A stretch of 64,000 nt of DNA, taken from contig NZDE01000012.1 of the NCBI GenBank assembly GCA_002690045.1, positions 248,001-312,000 of the forward strand. Direction: 5' to 3'. Shown here piece by piece: positions 8,839 through 17,577 of this stretch; the stretch's first letter is position 1; the number at the start of each line of letters is the position of its first letter. The notes under the pieces are model-generated. The model did no database searches, was not told the DNA's origin, and was given only the letters and a program-made list of their open reading frames with translations. The position numbers and the translations under genes are program-made. The stretch comes from Alphaproteobacteria bacterium. GTDB lineage: Bacteria; Pseudomonadota; Alphaproteobacteria; Micavibrionales; Micavibrionaceae.

Positions 8839-10218
8839 CTATAGTTCCCCTTCAAAACGAAGTACGTTATTGCCGGATGCAGCATCATCCGCCTCTATAG
8901 TAGCACCAATGCCCCGCATAAGCGAAATAAAATTCGGGAAAGATGTGCGGATTGGGGATGCATCATCAATATGCATAGGCTCATCACTTGCAAGGCCTAG
9001 AACAAGGAAACTCATCGCGATGCGGTGGTCATGCATAGTTTCAACTGTATTGCCACCTTTCAGGGGCTTACCTGTACCGTGGATGGTTAGGTTATCCGCG
9101 CCTTCTTCAAGCTCAACGCCTGCTTCGGCAAGGCCTTTGGCGACCAAAGCAAGACGGTCACTTTCCTTCACGCGCAACTCTTCGAGGCCGACCATGCGGG
9201 TTGTCCCTTCGGCGCACGCTGCCGCAACGGCAAGCACGGGGAATTCATCAATCATTGACGGCACACGATCCGCGGGCACATCAATACCTTGTAACGTTTT
9301 ACCGCCACGTACGCGCATATCAACAACCGTTTCGCCGCCTTGGTCATAGCTGCGCAAAATTTCAATATCCGCGCCCATCTCGATCAATGTTTTATAAATG
9401 CCATTGCGCGTTTCATTGTAACAAATGCCAAAAACATCAACTTCAGAATCAGGACAAAGCAACGCCGCGACAACGGGGAATGCCGCAGAGCTTGGGTCAG
9501 CAGGCACATCTACGGCGCAGCCTTGCAAGGTCTGCCCACCTTCTAACGAGATAACGCGGCGGCCTTCATCATCTTTGGTAATATCAATATTTACATCAAA
9601 ATGGCGCAGCATATTTTCAGTATGGTCACGGCAAGCCGCAGGCTCAGTCACTTGCGTTTTGCCACTCGCGTTTAAGCCCGCGAGTAAAACGGCGGATTTC
9701 ACCTGCGCAGAAGCAACAGGTAATACATAGTCAATCGCCCGCAAGCTCGGTGCGCCTTTTACGGCAAGCGGGATACGCCCTTGATCGCGCGATATAAATT
9801 CCGCGCCCATTTCCTTTAGCGGGTTCATCACGCGGTTCATTGGACGTTTACTAAGTGACGCATCACCAACAAAAAATGTGCTGATCGCATAGCCAGAAAC
9901 CACACCAATTAACAGGCGGATGGATGTCCCGCTATTGCCCATATCAATGATCTCAGCGCTTTCACGCAAGCCTTTGGCGCCCACGCCATAGCAGCGCCAT
10001 AGCCCATCATCATCTTTATTAATCGTTGCGCCTAATTTGCGCATTGCTTCAGCCGTGGCCAAAACATCCTCGCCCTCAAGCAGGCCAGAGATAATCGTTT
10101 CCCCCTCAGCAAGACCGCCAAACATAATGGAGCGGTGCGAGATTGACTTATCCCCTGGCACAACGGCGTGCCCATTTAAAGGCCCTGATTTTTTGGCATA
10201 TGCTGGCTGTTTATTCAT
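8839..10218 (-). CDS. aroA: 3-phosphoshikimate 1-carboxyvinyltransferase (EPSP synthase)
   Basis: AroA condenses shikimate-3-phosphate with phosphoenolpyruvate, the sixth step of the shikimate pathway. The 459-aa product shows the substrate-binding PGDKSISHRSIMFGGLAEG near residue 22, GNSGTSIRLLIGV, KRPMNRVMNPLKEMGAEF, and the second-domain DEFPVLAVAAACAEG and LRVKESDRLALVAKGL motifs, with the catalytic-site lysines and arginines present. Length is normal for the family. The start has GAAGACG upstream. It is the first gene of an apparent aroA-cmk-dotI-dotJ unit. The two tandem isochorismatase-like genes are divergent from it. Confidence 0.97.
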   Translation of the reverse strand: MNKQPAYAKKSGPLNGHAVVPGDKSISHRSIMFGGLAEGETIISGLLEGEDVLATAEAMRKLGATINKDDDGLWRCYGVGAKGLRESAEIIDMGNSGTSIRLLIGVVSGYAISTFFVGDASLSKRPMNRVMNPLKEMGAEFISRDQGRIPLAVKGAPSLRAIDYVLPVASAQVKSAVLLAGLNASGKTQVTEPAACRDHTENMLRHFDVNIDITKDDEGRRVISLEGGQTLQGCAVDVPADPSSAAFPVVAALLCPDSEVDVFGICYNETRNGIYKTLIEMGADIEILRSYDQGGETVVDMRVRGGKTLQGIDVPADRVPSMIDEFPVLAVAAACAEGTTRMVGLEELRVKESDRLALVAKGLAEAGVELEEGADNLTIHGTGKPLKGGNTVETMHDHRIAMSFLVLGLASDEPMHIDDASPIRTSFPNFISLMRGIGATIEADDAASGNNVLRFEGEL

Positions 10219-10319
10219 CTGTTTGCGTCTTCACGGTTTTTAGAAATGATCGGCGTTTAGCCCCTTCTATATATAAACATCTACCGCAAAACGTCTAGGG
10301 GGATTTACAAATAATTTAT

Positions 10320-10348
10320 TTGACATAACTGGATGACTTTGTTACCCT
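10320..10348 (+). promoter_or_regulatory. Sigma-70-type promoter for the isochorismatase-like pair
   Basis: TTGACA at 10320-10325, a 17-bp spacer, then TACCCT at 10343-10348, lying 28 bp before the chosen ATG. The -35 is a perfect consensus; the -10 is weak (T-A-x-x-x-T) but identical to that of the promoter at 43391. Confidence 0.5.
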
Positions 10349-10376
10349 TCTGCATCAATATATGCTGGAGGGTAAT

Positions 10377-11108
10377 ATGAGTATAAATAAAGACTACAGA
10401 CGATTAAGCGCATATACAGATCAACTAATGCGCGAACTTTCGCCTGATTTATTCCCTAAAGCTATACAGAAAATTCAGGTTCAATGTTTTGCGAATGACA
10501 ACCGCCTATGCCTGAATAAATCGGCACATTATGATGCCCTTGTTCTGGTTGATGTACAAAAAGAATTTTGTGATATCACGGATCGACGCGGTAACACGGA
10601 CACTGAAAATACATGCAAGCGTATCGCCTCGCTTGTGCCGCAATTCCGCGCCGCTGGGCTGCCTGTATACAGCGTCTATTTTTCTTCTGATGAGATTCCA
10701 CTAGATGAGGTGGACTTCCATCATTATCAATACGCAGATACAGATATCCCCATTAGAAAAACAAGAGACTCTGCATTCCAAGGCGATGGCGATCCCTTTG
10801 AAGACATTCTAAACGAAAACGGTCATAAACGTTTATTGGTTATGGGGTTTAACGCAACAGCTTGCGTTTATCGAACTGTCAAAGATGCCCAGTCTCTTGG
10901 CTTTGAATGCACGATAATCTCTGACTGTATTAGCAATGATGGCAAAACTTATAACGATATGACAGAAACATTACAGAACTTTGCACGTTATAAAGGCGTT
11001 AAATTTGTGCCCTCAGGGTTCGCCCTAGACGCTATCAGCACGTCAGGCGCCCCTACCCAGAAGCAAAGAACAAGCAAGAAAAAAAGATTTGTTCCACGTA
11101 GTATTTAA
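10377..11108 (+). CDS. Isochorismatase-family cysteine hydrolase (copy 1)
   Basis: A 243-aa cytoplasmic protein with the isochorismatase-like fold. The catalytic triad can be placed: Asp in ALVLVDVQKEFCD, Lys in IPIRKTRDSAF, and Cys in MGFNATACVYRTVKDA. Members hydrolyse isochorismate, nicotinamide, N-carbamoyl compounds or other amides; the substrate here is unknown. An N-terminal extension of about 55 residues and a basic C-terminal tail (KQRTSKKKRFVPRSI) flank the domain. The start at 10377 has GGAGGG five bases upstream, which rules out an ATG at 10362. A second copy follows 15 bp downstream, making this a tandem duplication. Confidence 0.82.
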   Translation: MSINKDYRRLSAYTDQLMRELSPDLFPKAIQKIQVQCFANDNRLCLNKSAHYDALVLVDVQKEFCDITDRRGNTDTENTCKRIASLVPQFRAAGLPVYSVYFSSDEIPLDEVDFHHYQYADTDIPIRKTRDSAFQGDGDPFEDILNENGHKRLLVMGFNATACVYRTVKDAQSLGFECTIISDCISNDGKTYNDMTETLQNFARYKGVKFVPSGFALDAISTSGAPTQKQRTSKKKRFVPRSI

Positions 11109-11123
11109 AATAATGTAACTGAT

Positions 11124-11771
11124 ATGCTCAAAATATTCACTAGCGCAAAATCTAAGCTTAGGCAGGACCTTCTTAAAGCATTTCCTGATGCAGACACGCC
11201 TGCGCTTAAAAAGAATATGAAACTTGTTACGTCCACAGCAGACGATAATACCCCTGCGCAGTTTGACGCCGTTTTGGTGATTGATGTGCAGAAACATTTT
11301 TGTGACCCTGCACAGGCGCGCGGCACAAAAGATACCGATAAAATCGCCAAGCATATTGCCAATATAGTCCCCGCATTCCGCAAGGCTGATTTGCCGATAT
11401 ATAATATTTATTATTACCACGAAGATGTCGCACGTGATTATATTGACTTCCATCATTACGCCCCCGAAGGCGCCGATATTACACATGCAAAATATCGCGC
11501 GTCAGCCTTTGATGGTGAACATGGCGGCGCTTTTGCCGCGCAGTTAAAGGCGCGCGAGCATAAAAATTTGCTGCTGGTTGGGTTTAATGCATCTGCCTGT
11601 ATTGCAGAAACCGTCAAGGATGCACAAAAGCTTGGCTTTCAATGCGCAATCGCCGTTGATGCCATCGGCAACGACAAAACAATCAACACGCCACAGCATG
11701 TGACTTTAAAGACGCTCAAACAAAATCATAATTGTGCGCTAACCACGTCGCTAAGTGCGCTTAGAATATAA
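11124..11771 (+). CDS. Isochorismatase-family cysteine hydrolase (copy 2)
   Basis: A 215-aa paralogue of the preceding gene. The shared pattern is extensive: VLVIDVQKHFCD (catalytic Asp), FRKADLPIYNIYYY, DYIDFHHYAPEGADI, AKYRASAF (catalytic Lys), and LLVGFNASACIAETVKDAQKLGFQC (catalytic Cys). The basic C-terminal tail of copy 1 is missing. All three catalytic residues are intact in both copies, so both are probably active. The ribosome site is weak and it is likely cotranscribed from the promoter at 10320. The retained FHHY motif after the domain's second strand is unusual for nicotinamidases and marks the two as one subfamily. Substrate unknown. Confidence 0.8.
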   Translation: MLKIFTSAKSKLRQDLLKAFPDADTPALKKNMKLVTSTADDNTPAQFDAVLVIDVQKHFCDPAQARGTKDTDKIAKHIANIVPAFRKADLPIYNIYYYHEDVARDYIDFHHYAPEGADITHAKYRASAFDGEHGGAFAAQLKAREHKNLLLVGFNASACIAETVKDAQKLGFQCAIAVDAIGNDKTINTPQHVTLKTLKQNHNCALTTSLSALRI

Positions 11772-11890
11772 AGCCGCTTACTTTTATAAATTCAAAGCCC
11801 CTATTGATTTTTTGCCTGATAATCGTCATAAATTAATTCAGCATTTTCTTACGCCAACACAGCCACGCATTTGCGTCCAAAAGATTTGTT

Positions 11891-13213
11891 TTAAGCGGCG
11901 GCGAAACGGTTAAATTTCTTAATCATCACGTAATTTGCAATCACTTGAATTAAAACGGCGATGAGCAAACCATCAATCGCGGCTGATCCGGTTATATGGG
12001 TCATACCGCCGCCTAAATTATCCGCAGGGGTACTCATCCAGCCAATTAACACACCGCCGGCCCATGCGATTTTGCTTTCTGGACGCATTTTCGGCAAGGA
12101 TATATCGTTTAGTTTTTTATAGACGTTTTTATGCATAAAATAATCTGCGATATATGCCCCTGCTGCAGGTGAGAATAACACGCCCATTAAGCTGAGCCAC
12201 GGCACAAAATTTGCAGCGACACCGATAATCGCGAAGGCCGTGCCGACAAAGGCACAAATTAAGCTTAGCACCCATTTCTTTGCCTTTGGGAAGACGGCCG
12301 TTAACGCCAAGCCGCCAATATAGTTATTGGTATCATTTGTTGTCCATGTCACCAGAATAATCGCAAACAAAGCCGGCCAACCAATGCCGTAATCATACAT
12401 AATTCTAACGAAATCTGTTTCGCGGGTAATCAACATTACAAAGGCGGCATAGAGGACAAAGCCGCCAGACGCAAATAACGTTGCTGTAAAAATCCCCGTC
12501 ACTGCATGACGATCTGTCTTGGCATAACGGCTATAATCGGGGCAAATCAACATGGCCAAAGAGACTGAGCCTAAAATCATGGTAATGGCCGCGCCAAAAG
12601 GCATAATATTTTCTGGCGTAGCGTGCATAATAGCGTTCCAATCAATTTCCGGCCATAATTTTACAATCGGCGCGGCTAGAATAATCAGTAAGAACGGCAC
12701 GGTGAGCTGAGAAATAAAATTAATGCCCTTAAAGCCGATAATGGCGGAGAGGCTCATCAGCAAACCAAAGACAACCATCACAGGCACTTTTGGCAAATCA
12801 AAGGCAAACTCCTCTTTAGCAATACCTTGCAGAGCCATAGTGAAGACTTCTAGTTGAAAACCGTACCATCCCAAAACGGCCAAGGCGATACATGATGAAA
12901 TGATTTTCACCCCGTGCGTTCCGAAGGTGACTTGCAACAAGGCTGATGATGGCAAGTGCAGTTTACCGCCAATATAGGCGCTGACTGATGTAATCACCGC
13001 CAAAATAAATTGCCCCAAGATAATCGCAGAAACCATTTGCGGGAATGGCAGACCATTGCCAACCGTAAAACCAAGCATCATGGCCGGCAAACACACCATG
13101 CTCACCGCCCAAACAACAAATATTTTCCATGCGCCGCAGCGTTTATCTTCTGGCACGGGCTCATGGGCATAATCTTTTGTAAAGTTATTGATTTTTGCGA
13201 TAAAACTATTCAT
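11891..13213 (-). CDS. NCS1-family purine/cytosine permease
   Basis: A 440-aa membrane protein with about twelve hydrophobic segments. The N-terminus (FTKDYAHEPVPEDKRCGAWKIFVVWAVSMVCLPAMMLGFTVG) is typical of the CodB-like branch of NCS1 transporters, with later matches at FGTHGVKIISSCIALAVLGWYGFQ, LICPDYSRYAKT and TWTTNDTNNYIGGLAL. These transporters import cytosine, other nucleobases or related compounds with protons or sodium. No deaminase or other nucleobase gene is adjacent, so the substrate is a family-level guess. The start is supported by TAGGT eight bases upstream. It is divergent from cysS. Confidence 0.85.
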   Translation of the reverse strand: MNSFIAKINNFTKDYAHEPVPEDKRCGAWKIFVVWAVSMVCLPAMMLGFTVGNGLPFPQMVSAIILGQFILAVITSVSAYIGGKLHLPSSALLQVTFGTHGVKIISSCIALAVLGWYGFQLEVFTMALQGIAKEEFAFDLPKVPVMVVFGLLMSLSAIIGFKGINFISQLTVPFLLIILAAPIVKLWPEIDWNAIMHATPENIMPFGAAITMILGSVSLAMLICPDYSRYAKTDRHAVTGIFTATLFASGGFVLYAAFVMLITRETDFVRIMYDYGIGWPALFAIILVTWTTNDTNNYIGGLALTAVFPKAKKWVLSLICAFVGTAFAIIGVAANFVPWLSLMGVLFSPAAGAYIADYFMHKNVYKKLNDISLPKMRPESKIAWAGGVLIGWMSTPADNLGGGMTHITGSAAIDGLLIAVLIQVIANYVMIKKFNRFAAA

Positions 13214-13271
13214 AAAATATACCTATATTAACTCTCATATGATGATTTTAACGGATAAGCGCAGCAGCAAC

Positions 13272-14633
13272 ATGACGGATCTATTCTTACACAACTCCCT
13301 AACACGGCAAAAAGAAAAATTTGAACCGATAGACCCAAGCCATGTGCGCCTTTATGCTTGCGGCCCGACGGTTTATAATTATGCGCATATCGGCAACGCC
13401 CGTATGGCGGTGGTGTTTGACCTGCTTAGCCGCGTGTTAAAGCAGCTCTACCCAAAAGTCACTTACGCATCCAACATTACCGATGTTGATGACAAGATCA
13501 TGGCGGCATCGAAAGAAACTGGCGTAGAGATTAGTGAGATTACCGCTAAATATACCAAAATTTACAATGATGATATGGCGGCGCTTGGCGTAGCTAAGCC
13601 AGACATTCAGCCGCATGCTACCGACCATATTGATGATATGATCAAGCTTTGTGAAGCGATGATTAAAAATGGGCATGCTTATGCCGCGGATGGACATGTG
13701 CTATTTAACGTGCCAAGTTTTGAAAATTACGGCGGCCTATCTGGGCGCAGCCGTGATGAACAAATTGCAGGGGCGCGCGTTGACGTTGCGTCATATAAAA
13801 AAGACCCTGCCGATTTTGTCCTTTGGAAGCCATCGGCCGATGATGAACCAGGCTGGGATAGCCCATGGGGGCGCGGCCGTCCAGGTTGGCATATAGAATG
13901 TAGCGCGATGAGCGAAGTGCATCTTGGCCTGCCATTTGATATTCATGGCGGCGGCGCGGATTTGAAATTCCCGCATCATGAAAATGAAATTGCACAAAGC
14001 TGCTGCGCACATAATAAAACGAACTTAGATGCATTCGCGAAATATTGGGTGCATAATGGCTTTGTCACGGTTGAGGGGGAGAAAATGTCAAAATCCCTTG
14101 GCAATTTCTTGCTTGCCCATGACCTTCTTGAGAAATATGACGGCGAAGTTTTGCGTTTTACCTTGCTTTCTGCGCATTATCGTCAGCCGCTTGATTGGTC
14201 TGAAGACAAATTAAAACAAAGCAAGAAGACGCTTGATAGCCTCTATAGCTTGATTGAAAAAGGCCAGAATGACGCTGCAAAAGGCGAGATAGACAAAGAT
14301 GTTCTTAGCGCACTTTGTGATGACCTTAACACGCCGCTTGCATTTAGCAAGTTACACGCCATGAAGGACCGCGCAGATAATGACGCGCAGCTTGCCGCTG
14401 ATTTAAAGGCGAGCGGCGCATTGATTGGCATTTTACAGCAAAGCCCTGATGCATGGTTTGGGCGCGGCGGTGATGATGATAGTGCAATTGATGCGCTGCT
14501 TGTTGCCCGCACAGAAGCCAAAGCAAATAAAGACTGGGCGAAGGCTGATGAAATCCGCGCGCAATTGACTGAAATGGGCATTGAAGTTGAAGATACCCCT
14601 GAAGGACCAAGATGGCGTAAAGTTGGGGCTTGA
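13272..14633 (+). CDS. cysS: Cysteinyl-tRNA synthetase
   Basis: CysRS charges tRNA-Cys. The 453-aa product begins MTDLFLHNSLTRQKEKFEP and shows RLYACGPTVYNYAHIGNAR (zinc Cys and the HIGH-type HIGN motif), RPGWHIECSAMS (second zinc Cys), FPHHENEIAQSCCAHN (zinc His), and the KMSKSLGNF signature. The C-terminal helical DALR-like domain ends ALLVARTEAKANKDWAKADEIRAQL. In-frame codons extend 28 residues upstream to 13188, but this stretch is not conserved in the family; I therefore chose ATG 13272 although no clear ribosome site precedes it. The next gene starts 34 bp downstream. Confidence 0.96.
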   Translation: MTDLFLHNSLTRQKEKFEPIDPSHVRLYACGPTVYNYAHIGNARMAVVFDLLSRVLKQLYPKVTYASNITDVDDKIMAASKETGVEISEITAKYTKIYNDDMAALGVAKPDIQPHATDHIDDMIKLCEAMIKNGHAYAADGHVLFNVPSFENYGGLSGRSRDEQIAGARVDVASYKKDPADFVLWKPSADDEPGWDSPWGRGRPGWHIECSAMSEVHLGLPFDIHGGGADLKFPHHENEIAQSCCAHNKTNLDAFAKYWVHNGFVTVEGEKMSKSLGNFLLAHDLLEKYDGEVLRFTLLSAHYRQPLDWSEDKLKQSKKTLDSLYSLIEKGQNDAAKGEIDKDVLSALCDDLNTPLAFSKLHAMKDRADNDAQLAADLKASGALIGILQQSPDAWFGRGGDDDSAIDALLVARTEAKANKDWAKADEIRAQLTEMGIEVEDTPEGPRWRKVGA

Positions 14634-14667
14634 TGGACGCCCTACGGCGCGATACACTTCATACACG

Positions 14668-17025
14668 ATGAATCAAGCGAATCTTAAATCAGAGAAAAAA
14701 ACCACGCATTCCTTTTGGGATCGCCTTAGCGGGCGGGCGCAATTTAAGGATGAATCCGCGCGGCTTGAGGCCTTCCTCAACGCCTTCCCAGGCGCTTATT
14801 GCGGGTTTGGTACAGATGGGCAAAGCGTTGCTTATCACCCTGAATGCGAAGACCTGCTTGGTATATCGTCGATACAGTCCATCCATGATATTCAAAATGC
14901 ATTATCAAGCGCCGATAGCGCAGCGCTGGAAAGCTATTTTGACCGCCTGCAAGAACATGGGCGCCACTTTACACTCAAATCCAAAACACGCAGCGGCGAT
15001 AAAATCATCCGCATCAATGGACGCAAAGGCAGTGATATTGACGGGCGGCTTCTGTATTACATTTTATGGTTTGAAGACATTACTGATCAAGAAGCGGATT
15101 ATCAAAAACTACGCGAAGAAAGCGAAGCCGCTAAACAAGATGTTAAGCGCCTAACACTCGGCTATGAAAACCAACCTTTCCCTGTATGGTTTCACAATAT
15201 TCGCGGCAAGCTGATTTGGGTAAATGGCGCGTATGAACAATATACTGGCAAGACCCAAGACGAAATCCTTGAACAGCAAATTGAACTGCCGCTTAAAAAC
15301 CGTGCGAGTGAGCCTGTATTAAAAGCACTTGCACAAAAAGCTTTATTAGAAGGCCAGCCGCAAGAAAGCAAAATTCACAGTATCCAAAAAGGTCAACGCC
15401 GCAAGTTACTTATCCGTAGCGCGCCGTTATTACCGGTTGACCACTGCATAAGTTACGCGGTTGATATTACCGACGAAGAACAAAACGAACAAAAACACGC
15501 GCAAATTATTGAGGCGTATAATGAACTCTTCCATCACCTAACCACGGCTATTGGTATTTATGATCAAGATGGGCGGCTTGAATATTATAACACTGCCTAT
15601 GCGCAATTATGGGGCATTGAAGAACAATGGCTTAATGCCAAACCACGCCTGACTGAGATTCTTGAAAAGCTGCGCGAACAGCGCCGCCTGCCTGAACAAG
15701 CCGACTTCCGCGCCTATAAGCAGGAATGGATGGATATGTTCACGGATCTGATCGAGCCGCTTGATGATATGCTCTATTTGCCTGACGGATCGGCGCTACG
15801 CATGCTCGTCATTCCGCGTCCACATGGCGGCATCATGACAACTTTTGAAGATGTGACTTCGCGCTTAGAGCTTGAATCATCATACAACACATTAATTGCC
15901 GTACAGAAAGAAACGCTCGACAATTTGGCGGAAGGCGTTGTGGTGTTTGGCGGAGATGGGCGCCTTAAACTTTGCAACACAGCCTTCACCCAGACATGGA
16001 AAATCAACCCTGAAAACATCGAAGGCGAGCCACATATTTCACAAGTCGTGAATATGATGGAAAACCTGTTTAGTGAAAGCGCGTGGCCAGAAATACGCGA
16101 TTTTATCCTCGCCCTTGCCCTTAACCGCGAAGAGATTTCTCGCGAAATTGAACGTATAGACAACGTTACATTGGATTGCGCGGCAACGCCGCTACCCGAT
16201 GGCGGGGCGCTTGTGACCTTTACCGACATTACCGACCGTGCCTTAGCGGAAAAAGCACTCAAAGAAAAGAACGCCGCCCTACAAACGGCAGAGCAGCTCA
16301 AAGTCGATTTCCTTGCCAATGTGTCCTACCAATTACGTACACCGCTTAACGCGATGATTGGCTTTAACGACATGCTGAAAAACGAATATTTCGGCCCGCT
16401 AAATGACAAGCAAAAAGAATATACACTCGACATGGAAGAATCTGGCATACGCCTAAAAACCCTGATTGATGATATTCTCGACCTATCGACCATTGAAGCG
16501 GGCTATCTTGAGCTAAGCCGTGAAGATGAATCGATCAAACCGTTAATTGAAAATCTTTACACCTTAACCGAAGATTGGGCACGTAAAGAAAATGTCCGCC
16601 TGCAGATGAAATGCCCATCCAATATTGGTACGGGCTTTATTGATTCAGGACGGATCAAGCAGGTTTTATTGAACCTTATGCGCAATGCACTGGAACACAC
16701 CCCCGAAGGCGGCGAAGTCATATTAGGCGCCAAGCGAGAGAAAGATTTAGTCTTGCTCTATGTTCAAGACACAGGCGGCGGCATTGGTGAAATGGAGGTA
16801 GAGCGCATTTTCAAACCATTTGAGCGCGGCCAAGCCAATGAAGATTTAACCATCAATAATAACGATACACGTGGCGCGGGTTTGGGGCTAACCTTGGTTA
16901 AGAATATTACCGAGCTCCATGGCGGGGAAGTCCGCGTTGACACATGCATTGGCGAAGGCACAACCATTACAATCGCCCTACCCCGTGCAAGCACAAATGA
17001 AAGTAGCGAGAGCAGCGCGGCATAA
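14668..17025 (+). CDS. divL: DivL-like PAS-domain kinase with Tyr in place of the phospho-His
   Basis: A 785-aa protein with no obvious membrane helix, four PAS-like sensor regions (about residues 30-140, 160-270, 285-400 and 430-530), a dimerisation helix and a HATPase domain. The H-box reads VSYQLRTPLNAMIGF: Tyr554 sits where canonical kinases have His. The ATP-binding boxes are intact (NALEHTP, DTGGGI, GAGLGLTLVKN). This substitution and layout are the signature of DivL, which in Caulobacter uses the equivalent Tyr550 and works with CckA and DivK in the CtrA cell-cycle pathway rather than as a classical kinase. Orthology is my inference; the Caulobacter protein has an N-terminal membrane segment that I do not see here. 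ATG 14668 was chosen over upstream TTG codons inside cysS. Confidence 0.85.
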   Translation: MNQANLKSEKKTTHSFWDRLSGRAQFKDESARLEAFLNAFPGAYCGFGTDGQSVAYHPECEDLLGISSIQSIHDIQNALSSADSAALESYFDRLQEHGRHFTLKSKTRSGDKIIRINGRKGSDIDGRLLYYILWFEDITDQEADYQKLREESEAAKQDVKRLTLGYENQPFPVWFHNIRGKLIWVNGAYEQYTGKTQDEILEQQIELPLKNRASEPVLKALAQKALLEGQPQESKIHSIQKGQRRKLLIRSAPLLPVDHCISYAVDITDEEQNEQKHAQIIEAYNELFHHLTTAIGIYDQDGRLEYYNTAYAQLWGIEEQWLNAKPRLTEILEKLREQRRLPEQADFRAYKQEWMDMFTDLIEPLDDMLYLPDGSALRMLVIPRPHGGIMTTFEDVTSRLELESSYNTLIAVQKETLDNLAEGVVVFGGDGRLKLCNTAFTQTWKINPENIEGEPHISQVVNMMENLFSESAWPEIRDFILALALNREEISREIERIDNVTLDCAATPLPDGGALVTFTDITDRALAEKALKEKNAALQTAEQLKVDFLANVSYQLRTPLNAMIGFNDMLKNEYFGPLNDKQKEYTLDMEESGIRLKTLIDDILDLSTIEAGYLELSREDESIKPLIENLYTLTEDWARKENVRLQMKCPSNIGTGFIDSGRIKQVLLNLMRNALEHTPEGGEVILGAKREKDLVLLYVQDTGGGIGEMEVERIFKPFERGQANEDLTINNNDTRGAGLGLTLVKNITELHGGEVRVDTCIGEGTTITIALPRASTNESSESSAA

Positions 17026-17085
17026 AAGACATAGCACCTTAGGCGTTTCTGAATATTCATCCCCATAAGCCACAAGGAATATATT

Positions 17086-17577
17086 ATGCTCAAACATTTT
17101 CTTACATTAACTTTATGCGCCGTTTTTACTCTACCGCAGACAGCCAAAGCCGATATGGTGCATAGCGCGGCCATACGTTATGCGGAATATCTGCAAGCAC
17201 GTATATCCGCATCAGATTTAGATGCCTTTACCCCATATATAAGCGCCGAAATGCTGGCTGCGCGCGCAGAGTATGTTGATAGCTTTGCCGCAAAAAAAGG
17301 CATAAGCACGGCGGATGTCGAACAACGCCTTATTGAACGCACGAAATATGCAGAAAACTGCATTGGGGCGCGCGATTTTAAAGGCGGCGAAGCTGCAGGC
17401 AGCGATAAAGTCATTTTAAAATATAGCTTTAAGGACAAATGCGCAGGCGCAAACGCCATAGCCGCAAATATCGAAGAAGTTACCATGATCCACGAAAACG
17501 GTATGTGGAAAGTTGGCCACGTCACTGCGTATCCGGAAAAGCCTGTAAAAATGAAAAAAGTTATGCCGCTTGAATAG
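17086..17577 (+). CDS. Secreted protein of unknown function (163 aa)
   Basis: Unrecognised. Residues 1-22 are a signal peptide (MLKHFLTLTLCAVFTLPQTAKA), so it is periplasmic. The mature part begins with helices (IRYAEYLQARISASDLDAF), includes AKKGISTADVEQRLIERTKYAENC, and has two cysteines about 33 residues apart (ENCIGA and KDKCAGA) that could form a disulfide. The C-terminal half (HENGMWKVGHVTAYPEKP) is reminiscent of NTF2-like or lumazine-binding-like small domains, but this is a weak impression. ATG has AAGGAATAT upstream. Its end overlaps the convergent winged-helix regulator by 17 bp. Confidence 0.7.
   Translation: MLKHFLTLTLCAVFTLPQTAKADMVHSAAIRYAEYLQARISASDLDAFTPYISAEMLAARAEYVDSFAAKKGISTADVEQRLIERTKYAENCIGARDFKGGEAAGSDKVILKYSFKDKCAGANAIAANIEEVTMIHENGMWKVGHVTAYPEKPVKMKKVMPLE

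Noticed and set aside
8801-9349. A 182-codon open frame on the plus strand across aroA
   Set aside because: It is antisense to a complete, well-conserved aroA; composition is Ser/Arg-rich as expected from a shadow frame, and no ribosome site is present.
13188-13271. A cysS start 28 codons upstream, overlapping the NCS1 permease start
   Set aside because: The extension has no counterpart in the family and would overlap the divergent gene.
15774-16319. A 181-codon minus-strand frame inside the DivL-like gene
   Set aside because: Lies wholly inside the coding strand of a multi-PAS kinase and has no recognisable domain or ribosome site.
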